The notes below the pieces were generated by a model. It worked only from the letters and a program-made list of their open reading frames with translations, searched no databases and had not been told where the DNA came from. Both the position numbers and the translations under genes were made by a program. This document shows positions 53,926 through 64,000 of a stretch of 64,000 nucleotides of DNA, piece by piece. Location of the stretch: positions 62,001-126,000 of the forward strand of contig NW_022145521.1 of NCBI RefSeq assembly GCF_000002235.5, in the 5' to 3' direction. How positions within the stretch are numbered: the stretch's first letter is position 1; each line of letters begins with the position of its first letter. The DNA is from Strongylocentrotus purpuratus. Taxonomy: Eukaryota > Echinodermata > Echinoidea > Camarodonta > Strongylocentrotidae.

Positions 53926-56630
53926 GAGCAGAGTTACTTAGGCAATGATGGGGAGGGAGTGAGTTTTAATTTGTAAACATTTTGTAGTCCAGATGGATTT
54001 TAACTCCTTATGGCACTCGTGAATCAATTCTTCAATATATTGACAGTTCAGTGCTAAACATCAAGCCCCACCCACCCTTTAAGAGCAGTTACTAAGGCAA
54101 CGGTGGGAGGGAGTGACTTTTATTTTTTTTCTTTCTGCATGACGCATGAGATGAGGAGGATGAGTCCCCCTAGTGACGTGAATGATCTAATGACTAGCTG
54201 AACTAGAGGGGTAATTACATTCACAGAGTATGTTTTCTCTTTGGTCCAGCTCACGATGGCACAGATTTGTGAGAGGTTATGGTCATTTACATGTACATGG
54301 ATGTAAAGTGTACTGTACACATATTGCAGGACTTTGTCTACAATTCGATTCCTTAGGAAAAGGACGTAAAATTACATTTTTGTCAAGTTTTTAAAGTTTT
54401 GAATGCCAACATAACACATCGCTGTACACAATTTTGACAACATACACACTGAAATGAACGATGTAATCAAAGAAGGTTATTATAACTTTGAAATGCGTTT
54501 CTCTTGAAATATTATAAATAGCATACAGTACATGTACATCCATCATCAATTTATTCATTTGTGCATTTCTTCCCTGCACACCACAAGAGCTTGTAGGACA
54601 TTTTAAAGTACCTGTATCAGTGAAACCCCCTCTCACTCTAAACACACATTGAATACCTGGATGGAGATAAAAAAAAATTGTGCGGATGTTTTATCTTTTT
54701 GTGTTCTTTATATTTTTGCCCTCAGGGTTGAATCTACATCGACTTCCGACAGAAAGCTTCCACTATCTAAATCTGGCTTTTGTTCTATGTACTGTATAGC
54801 CTGGTACGGCCTACAAAACTGAATTGCTCTAAATTTCTGTTTCTCTGTTCCTCTCTGACCCTCTCTGTCTAGACCTCTTTCTCTATCTCTCTCTGTCTCT
54901 CTCTCTATCTATCTATCTCTGTCTCACTATCTCTGTCTCTTCCTCTTTCTATATGACTTGGTATACCGGCAGGAAGTAATTAATACATGTCGGTTTTGAT
55001 CAGGTCATCACAATCTCCCAAGTGTCTTCCTTCCGAATACGTGTACGTTTGAATACAGCCTTATCTTTTCAATCTTTGATTCTTATCAATTATTAATAGC
55101 ATACATCATCGGGCAGCTTAATATCAAAGTAGATCATTAATGGTTTGTGAAATAATCCCCACCCCCCTCCCCTCATTTCCTCTTAGTCTGTACTTGTCTT
55201 TATAGCCAACAACATCATCAGTAATGCTCATTTTGTGCACTTTTATCAAAGAAAAACCATGCCACACTTGCTATTAAACATTTCTTCACTAATTACCACT
55301 TGCAGATGAATGACTGCCACACAGATTAACAAAATTTAAAAAAATAGAAAACCATGCCTGAAAAATTCAACGATTAGACATAAACAGTAGACATTAACTG
55401 AAGAACAGCGCAAAAAAAAAGTCGCGCAAAATACTGATGGGTACTTAGTTACGTGAATATCCAATCATGGCCCTTGACAATGCCTCCCCTAACCAACTTA
55501 ATTGTTGATTGATAATAACGACCCTCAACCCCAGAGGAAATAGAGGTGGAATATTAACCCTGCTGATGCCGTACGAGGACTTCTTCATGCAGGAATCAAA
55601 GGGCGTTGACTGAAGGGTAACAAGGGGTTTGAAGGCGACGACTCTGATTTACCCAGGGTTCGCGTGATTACAGCTATCCATCAACAGGTAATTTAGAAGG
55701 CAAGAAATTTTAGACCGGGAAGTCGTCAACATGGATTTTTATCAGTGCGACTTTAGAAGCCAGCAAATTTGAAATGAAACCTCTAAATACATATCAAAGA
55801 TATCATAATCATAATACTATTTTCACACCACAAGTACACAAGCAATTTTTCATTATATAGTTTGGATGAATGTTTATTTGGTGTCAACATCAGACATGTT
55901 TTCATCAATTTGTTTTCTTCTATAATTTCAATCATTAATGGTACTTCCGTTCAAGGCTTACTCATAAAGCATGAAGTAATATCAATTATGTTGCTAAAAG
56001 ATGATTGTTCTATCACTAATTATGGTAGATGACTCATTGGTTCATTTATATAATAAGCATTATCTCCTTTCAAATGATTAAAAGCATGGGCTCACAAGAG
56101 AGAGAGAGTTCAAATGTAATATGGACTACATAATCCAAGACTGAAAGCAAGCCAACATGGAAGATCTAGTGCAGAATATTGCCTATTTTGCATGAAAATG
56201 AAGGAAAAAAATTGGCAGTAAAAAACTTACCTTGAAAGTGTCAAACTGCGCATCTCCCAGAATTCATACATTAAGCTTGTAATTCATCTATCTGCATATA
56301 AAAAGAGTTTTAAAAAAGAAAGGAGACAAATATAAATCATTTATCTGGCATAGTCATTGATGAAATGTACTGGTACATGCAATATTAAAACGACAGGTAA
56401 TTGTAATAGTGACCAGCAATAAGATATGATAAATCATTAACCACATTAAGGTGGTAATTGTACCATCAAAAATGCATTAAAACATATTCCACAAGGTCAT
56501 ATTTCAGTACTTAATGCATATATTAGAGTCAATTGTGTAATGAAATGTTTTATGAGTAATAAGTCTTCATGAAGAGAGGCATTAAAAACATTATTAAATA
56601 AATTGTGTACTCCCTCTCGATTAGCCATCA
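53926..56630. other. Non-coding stretch with CT-rich tract at 54840-54950
   Basis: Two related phrases, AAGAGCAG(A)GTTACT(T)AGGCAA and then GGGAGGGAGTGA, occur at about 53923 and 54078, a short local duplication. No gene is recognised. Confidence 0.4.
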
Positions 56631-56631
56631 T

Positions 56632-56855
56632 TCTTCCTCTCTCTCTCTCTTCTCGTCTCTCTCTCTCTCTCTCTCTCTTTTCTTTTCTCTTGACCCTTTT
56701 TCTTTTCTCCATCTCTGTCTCTCTCCCTCACCCCCTCTTTTCTCACCTTTTTATCTCTCTCCACTTCTCCTCTCTCCCTCTCTTCTCTTCTTTCTCTTTT
56801 TCTCTCTCTATCCCTCTCTTTCTTTCTCCCCATCTCTCTCTCTGTCTCTCCCTAC
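56632..56855. repeat. (CT)n-rich tract
   Basis: About 220 bp of C and T on the plus strand. It accounts for the Ser/Leu-rich and Arg/Glu-rich phantom frames on both strands. Confidence 0.92.
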
Positions 56856-58660
56856 ATATCCCATCCACTTTGAGCATCCTTACTCTCTGTGATGTACATT
56901 AACATGCAGCAAGAGAGTCACCAAGGGAACTTATGTTGCCATGGAAATGCAAGGTCTGTCGGTGAAACCTTTCACATGCATCAATTCACCTATAAAAACA
57001 AGAGCCAACTTCCTGTCTAGGACACCCTCGCTTGGTTCTCCATGTACATGTATATAATCACCGAATGATACACAGGTACAGGTACCGGTACATGTAGCAT
57101 AGATGGGTTGCCTCAGAAAGTGGCTTGGACAGAGAGATTGTACACTTTGAGACCTTCATGTACATGCTCAGTACATGTCTATAGCCAGGTATGTTTCAGT
57201 CTTTAAAATGACAAGATTTACATGAAAGTACACATTTCGCCTGCTAGGATATTTTCTTTTGATTCAATCAGGATTTTCCTCTTCAAATCGCTGGGAGATC
57301 CTAGCATATTGCCCCGTAAAGCCATGCACGATCAAATTCATCAGAAATCAAGGATGGAATAATGGAACAATACAAAGCTATATTTAACATATTTTGATTA
57401 AATTTCCTTTAGGCTACCAATAAGATTCTCCTCCACAGAACTCCTGTTTCACTGTACATATTTGCTCTTCTGCTAATTTGTATTTTCTAATGAAAGTACC
57501 AAACACAATGGTCCTCCTTCCCACTCTAGATTACACAATCAAGTCACTTAATAAATGCAACGCACTTGTTCAGAAACAGCCAACATCTTTTCAGAGACAC
57601 AAGATTATCAATGTACAGTATATTGTCTGTTATGAGCCAAAAGAGAACTGTATATATATTGTAGTGTAAGCAATACACCTTTTTAGCTCCAAAACAACAA
57701 CACCCAAAGGCAGTTACAGATAGATGAAAGAAGATCTTTGTCATGTTCAAGTACACAATATTGTAATTTACAACACATACGTGTACATGAAGAATGTAGG
57801 TCTACATTACTGTAATCAACTCTTGTGCCAAGATAAATCATCCTTTGTGTATGCAGTAAATGTCAAAAGACTCTGATTTATGCTTTAACCCTGAACTTCA
57901 GGTCAACAAATGTGCATGTTGTTGAATTGCGGCTAAGAGAATACTCTCTCTACATGAGACAATAGGACTTTTTCATGCATTGATGCACTTGAAATACTTT
58001 GTTGTTTACTCTGAATGTGCCAAAAATGTCACACTGGAATATCAGATCAACATGCAAACAGATAAATGTCCTTGCTTTCTTTGTTTGCTTTGTTTGCTTT
58101 GTTTTAAAAAGAGGAATTGGAATTGATAGTCATTAAGTGAAAGATTCAGAAAATATGATCCCACCGTTTTTATAAATGTTATAGTGAATGATTCATGTAC
58201 AATGTGTAACAATCATTTACATGTTAGTTTTCTATTTCTATTATCTGCACGACAATTAAACTTTGAATATGAAAATGGAAATGGAAATTGTATCAACACA
58301 GAAAATCCAGCGTACGACTGCTATCAAGGCTTACATGTACTGTAGTTAAAATTATAACCATTACTGAATCGAATTGAAATGTACTTGATCAATACATACA
58401 GTGTACAAATTCAACATAAGCCTTGTTTACATTTACAGTGGTTGAAAGGCATTATGAATCTAGCTTGTTACAAGGCAGGCCGAAAGGGTGTTCATACACT
58501 GGAAGGTGAGGTACTGTATAATAGCAATAACTAGGCTCCTTGACCGAGCTGACAAACGATAACATCATTTTCCCCTCGTGGCCTTCTACCTTCCCGCAGT
58601 CCCAGGAAGGCAGGCAGGCAGCTAAGCAGCCTTCAGATGTGTGATACTCAACAATGTAGG
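56856..58660. other. Non-coding stretch, nothing recognised
   Basis: No gene or element seen. TACATGTA-like palindromes are frequent. Confidence 0.35.
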
Positions 58661-59140
58661 TCTCTCTTTCTCCTTCAACTATTGTCCAATAATCGAGGCA
58701 CGCAGCATCAAGTAGAGGCAGTTGAAGTGCAGAAAAATCAAGCACGCAAGGCTCGGTGCTACTAGCTAGGGGCTGCAGTGCACAAAGACCCCCTTCCTTG
58801 AATTTTCAGCCCCCCTCCCCCTGCCCTCCATACTGGAGTGTAGGGGACGGTGCTTACATGTATGTACCCCTACAATTTCACTAGAGACCCACAGAAAACA
58901 AAAATGTCTCTCCTTCATATTTGTCTCAAAATGAGGCACGCAACATCAAGAAGGGGCAGCGTAAGTGCAGAAAAAAATTAAGTATGCAAGGCTTGTTGCT
59001 ATTACAATTAGGGGCGGCGATACACATGGAATCCCCTCCCCTGAAATTGACCCCCCCCCCCCCTCTTCATTTCAGAGTGTGAAATAGGAGATAAAGCTTA
59101 TATGTTACCCTCTAAAATTTTGTTCTCCGCCCACTAAAGA
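58661..59140. repeat. Diverged tandem duplication, unit about 243 bp
   Basis: The series TCTCTC...TTGTC, GAGGCACGCA(G/A)CATCAAG, AAGTGCAGAAAAA, GCAAGGCT, TAGGGGC and then a C-rich run is found from about 58661 and again from about 58904, with many differences. Confidence 0.7.
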
Positions 59141-60700
59141 AAAACAAGCCTAGCGCTCTGAAAGATACTAGTGTAAAAGAGAAAGAGAGACAAGGTCTAG
59201 GGAAAGAGAGAGCTGAGATGCAAAGCCTAAGAAATGCTCCCAGAATGAAGATGAGAATCACCCCACATCTTGTCTCTTCAAATCAACTTTCAGTAATAGA
59301 TCGTACAAACAACAAAACATATAAATGGTCACCGACATTTTTTTTGCAATTATTTCATCGAAGTCAAGCATCCTACTTACATAAAATTAATCATCTAAAT
59401 GGATCTGCAGATCATTATAATATATATATACATGTACATGTATATATATGTGGAAATATGGACGGGCAGGCACTGAAGTGAAATGAAATGAAAGAGCTCT
59501 CGGGAACATTTCCCTGGGACAAATTCAAGGTTGATCCAGGGATGTGATTCTAGATAAAGCCAATGAATACTACATGTATGAAGCATGAGATTTAACTCAG
59601 GGTGGGGTATGGAAAAGATATATGATATATCATTATCATATCCAGTGGGTTAAGATTTGCTTGGTAATTCTACAAACCGACCGTACGGTAAACATGCACA
59701 ATGAGAGAACCCTGGATGTTTCATCATTCAATATGATTGATCAATATATGTACAAACATCTGATCCTAGCTTGTTCTCACAGTATGTTTGATCTAGATTT
59801 TATGTACATACACGAATACAAGCAGAAGAACAGTGCTCTTTTCAAGACTCAACTTGTTGAAAGGGTAGGATAAATATAGAATTCCAGCAAAGGATATCTA
59901 CTAAATATGATTCATGTAGATATTATTATGATTTTTTTAATACAAAATTAATAAAATATACATGTATTAATGTAATACCTTAGTCACATGGTCATACCGA
60001 CTTCAAACCAGTTCCAAACTGACTTATTCTCAGTTGATAGTGTACAAGTAACATTTAGTTGGAACTACAATATCTATTTTTCACGTAGACATATATCTTG
60101 CACATGTATTTTAATCAATTAACTGCTTTACTACCCATCTATTATTTATGCAAACCTCCTCCATACACTGTCATATACATGTACATTCAATGCCTGCCAA
60201 GTTTTACCCATGGCAATTAGCATGGGTGGGGCCTACATGTATGGTTTCAGTCTCATTCTCATCCATATGCAATGGATGCCTTTACATGTAGTTTACTTGA
60301 GCAAGAATTACACTCACACCCTGCTCCCTCCTTTACACTAACGTACGTAAGATGCGTTTGTTGCCTTGCATACTGTAAACGCAGAAATATTTGGGGTACA
60401 TCAATTTTCGCGGATTTAACGCTAAGATCGGCAAGCACAAATTTTAGAACTCGAGAAAATATTAGCATGACTTCTTAAGCGTGTTCTAAATGGCTGAATT
60501 GCGTGCAACGCGAATTTAAGAACCTGCGAATATGTTTTGGGGTCGCTCAGCACAAAAAATGACAGCATTTACAGCATACATGGAACTGGGAGTTCCCTCA
60601 CATTTGCGTAAATGCTGACCGTTGCTGGACGGTGCCGACTGTGTTTTTTTTCTCAATTAGCTCAGCTGGCATAGTTTCTTCAAGACGCAATTACGAATAA
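59141..60700. other. Non-coding stretch
   Basis: It contains a strongly palindromic TATATATACATGTACATGTA region at about 59421-59450. Nothing else is recognised. Confidence 0.35.
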
Positions 60701-60702
60701 GA

Positions 60703-60759
60703 CGGAGGGAGATAGAGAGTGAGAAGTGGGGAAAAGAGGGGGGGGGGGGAGAAAAAAAA

Positions 60760-60796
<37 letters not shown>

Positions 60797-60822
60797 GAGG
60801 GGGAGAGAGAAAAGAGAGTGAG
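60703..60822. repeat. (GA)n-rich tract with a run of G
   Basis: A purine-only stretch of about 115 bp with GAGAGA repeats and one G10 run. Confidence 0.9.
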
Positions 60823-61275
60823 AGACAATCTATTAATCAGTGCAATCACATAGTGCATGTAAATGGTGCTTTTGGGTACACGTACATCATCACCTCTAGT
60901 TAGCACGGCATAGCAAAAGCCCTTGTCCAAGTATGAACAACCATGTTCAAATTATAAAATAACCCTGTTTTCCCCACCCAATCTTCCCTTTTCTTCCAAC
61001 CTCAAAAGCAGTCATTGATGTCCGTGCACATATTGCATTTCCAATCGCCAAGTGCAGGAAGTAGCTCCTTCCGCACTATAATTCAAAATAAAAACTACAA
61101 AGTCTGCTCAGTGAGTTACAATTTTATTTAGTCGGCACAACCTAGTCTACTTTCCAGGTACATTTAGATGCACATGTACATGTATTGTCAGCATTTCATA
61201 TTCTATTATAACACCATCGCAACTACTGCCGCATAATCAACCTACATAGTAAGACTATCTCAAGTCAAGACTATT
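60823..61275. other. Non-coding stretch, nothing recognised
   Basis: No gene or repeat seen. Confidence 0.35.
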
Positions 61276-61293
61276 GAAACACAAACATAATTT

Positions 61294-62284
61294 CGAAACA
61301 CAAACATAATTTCTCTGGAATAAACACATTGACAAAAGTGTATTGAAAATTTTGAAATTCCACCAAATTTTATTGTAATTGTTGAAGTCCTGTTTTATGA
61401 ACTCTAACTGTTAACTGGGGCAAAAAACTATGCAATTATGGGCTAGTTAATTGAGGCTATATTCCAGAGTGCATCACTTATAAGAGTCACAGTATCTGAC
61501 GCACATAACTTCAGGATAAACGGAGAGATAAAAGTATGCAGAGGTGTAATGGAATGATTGGTTTCTTTTAGGAGAGGGTTAGCAGATTATATTCGACCTA
61601 AATTGAGATCATGCACGAATCCCATAAGTGCTTACAGGGAGGTACATGTACACATACATGTATATCTGTACATGACGAGTGCTAAAAATGGCTTTCACAC
61701 ACTCAACAAAAAAACGGCTATTGAATAGAGAGACAAAGCAATTTATTTTGATACACAATCAAGTATATATGCGAAAATGACAATGACGTATTACGTAATC
61801 GAAACACAAACATAATTTCTCTGGAATAAACACATTGACAAAAGTGTATTGAAAATTTTGAAATTCCACCAAATTTTATTGTAATTGTTGAAGTCCTGTT
61901 TTATGAACTCTAACTGTTAACTGGGGCAAAAAACTATGCAATTATGGGCTAGTTAAAGTATTAGTCCAGATTGAGGCTATATTCCAGAGTGCATCACTTA
62001 TAAGAGTCACAGTATCTGACGCACATAACTTCAGGATAAACGGAGAGATAAAAGTATGCAGAGGTGTAATGGAATGATTGGTTTCTTTTAGGAGAGGGTT
62101 AGCAGATTATATTCGACCTAAATTGAGATCATGCACGAATCCCATAAGTGCTTACAGGGAGGTACATGTACACATACATGTATATCTGTACATGACGAGT
62201 GCTAAAAATGGCTTTCACACACTCAACAAAAAAACGGCTATTGAATAGAGAGACAAAGCAATTTATTTTGATACACAATCAAGT
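61294..62284. repeat. Recent tandem duplication of about 471/485 bp
   Basis: 61294-61764 and 61800-62284 are the same sequence. The right copy has one 14-base insertion (AGTATTAGTCCAGA, near 61957). No other length difference was found by eye. The copies are separated by a 35-bp spacer. An additional 18-bp stutter (GAAACACAAACATAATTTC) lies at the left edge, starting near 61276. Confidence 0.92.
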
Positions 62285-62747
62285 CCACTTACTAGTACAC
62301 TCCAAATCCAATTCAAGATATATGAGGCAGTCCACAAGCCATAGATGTAATGATACTCAGCACTGTCAGCAGACGGAAAATGCTTACAGTTGATATGCAC
62401 CCACACCAATGATATTTTTAGGCTGCAATTGCTGGTGAAGCTCGATCTTGCCAATTCCGTCGGCTCCCAGGTAAAGTACAGATATGCATTGAAGCCAGAG
62501 AGGCATTAGAATTATATTTATATATCCATTTTGATGACATCCACTAATCTCAAGGCATGACTATTTATTGAAATCTGATAAATTGCCCCCGGAGCATGAT
62601 GAAGTCGTAGAAAATGGTGGCAAAGTACCCTGAAAATAGGGTGCAGCCCGAAAAAAGGCACTCCCCCAAAGCAGTATCCAGAATTAATACCCCATCTCAG
62701 GGGTTATTGTTCTTACAAGATTTGCAGCACATAAGAATGTTTACAAC

Positions 62748-62793
<46 letters not shown>

Positions 62794-63594
62794 CTATAAA
62801 TCAGTGCCCATCTTAATACTCCACCCCTTTCCAGAGAGCAGCGGGGCTATCATCTCCCGGACAGAATATTTCTCTTGACATGCACGCTCACCAGCTCTGG
62901 AGAAGCTCTGGAGAAGAAATAGAGCAGCAGGGGCTCCACCCGGCTTCAGGGCACGTCGGTGCAGTCTGGATTTATTGAAGCACTTTTAATAAGGCGATCC
63001 ACCGGTGAACAGTGACTTGGAACTGTATTTCCAGGAAGCCTGTCAGGATAATTGTCTACTTTCAAAGCAAAAATGTAACACCTGAACTGGGGTCCTATTT
63101 TTATCAGGTATACGCCCCAGTTACATACAGCAACAGCACACGGGATATTGCCATAACTGCTCGAGGCCAAATAATAATTTCATTAAATACTTAACCATAT
63201 CTTTGTTAATTTAGGGAAACTGTATGGCAAAAAACCTTCATCGGCTCAAAGGGGATCATGGGGCAAAACACCCTTTAAAGTTGTGATCTTTTAGCTGGAT
63301 CTTTTTTGGTGATTAATTATATACATGTAAGTCTTTTGTTGCTCCTTTTGTTGCATCCTCCTGACGTTCCTCCTCAACACCCTTCATTATATTTTATTTA
63401 GAAGAAATGATCTTAAAACAGACATAAATATCCTGTAGTTATCTTCAAACTATTTCAACTTTCACTTGTTATGACTTCATTCTTTGTCTCTAAATTCCCT
63501 GTTTTTTCCTCTTTTTTTCCTACTTCTGTCTCTCTCTATTTCTATATCGATTTCTCTTTTTCTTCATGATGCACCCCATTGATGTCTTTTTTAG

Positions 63595-63632
<38 letters not shown>

Positions 63633-64000
63633 CCACTTCTTTCTAGCTTTCTCTCAACACCCCCTCTCTCTATCTCTCTCTCTCCCTTTGTCTCTTTCTC
63701 TCTTCCTCTAGCACCTTTTCAAGAGCTCTAAATGAAAAGGCCGAGTCACTGGGTGAGAACTGGAGGCAAGCCCGGTCGAAAAGTGAGAACTCGAGGCAAT
63801 CGCAATCATAAATAAGATCAATATCTGAAACACTTGTAATTTTCCTGGAAAATTGTAAACTGTTTATGCTTTGTGTCCATTTCCCCTCGGAGCATATAAT
63901 AACCAGCAATTCCAGTGATGACATATTTGTATGGAATGAATAGAAAATGGATGCAGAGACCCAGCTTTGAGGTTACACTCCATTGTTAAAAATGGTTCCA
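62285..64000. other. Non-coding stretch with GA and CT microsatellites
   Basis: (GA)n at 62754-62790 and (CT)n-rich DNA at 63520-63712. The remaining sequence shows no gene. An 11-bp duplication AGCTCTGGAGA occurs at 62893-62915. Confidence 0.5.

Noticed and set aside
56497-56902. Similar Ser/Leu and Arg/Glu frames
   Set aside because: CT microsatellite artefact.

Overview
The window looks like an echinoderm genome, most likely a sea urchin. It is AT-rich and full of short terminal-inverted-repeat elements and microsatellites. It also carries a tRNA-derived SINE (5690-5893) resembling ones I recall from sea urchin DNA. The organism call is an inference from repeat style and gene content, not from a database match.

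The left third (about 430-23214) is one host gene on the minus strand. I could assemble it as 18 coding exons, with GT-AG borders and matching phases throughout, giving 1,474 residues. It encodes a single-pass class I cytokine receptor of the gp130/LIFR/Domeless type. In order it has a signal peptide, an Ig-like domain, a two-module cytokine-binding region (four paired cysteines, C-x-W, and a weakened WSXWS box), five further fibronectin type III modules, one membrane helix, a proline Box1 for JAK binding, and a 590-residue cytoplasmic region. The last exon holds 16 tyrosines in two classes: a proximal set dominated by YxxL, and a distal set of (G/P)-Y-(V/I). The domain order is gp130-like, but with five rather than three membrane-side FNIII modules, and the tail lacks the YxxQ STAT3 motif of vertebrate gp130.

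The introns of this gene are crowded with small non-autonomous elements and perfect or near-perfect palindromes. One element ends within a few bases of the splice donor of the transmembrane exon. The signal-peptide exon is partly duplicated in an exact 176-bp tandem repeat.

The right two thirds (23215-64000) contain no convincing protein-coding gene. They hold at least two TTAA-bounded MITE families in several copies, other hairpin elements, a scrap of LINE reverse transcriptase, recent tandem duplications (61294-62284 and 58661-59140), and long CT/GA, CAT and GAT microsatellites. The receptor's 5' leader appears to begin at a splice acceptor (23214), so part or all of this empty stretch could be its first intron and upstream control region. 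That remains a hypothesis.
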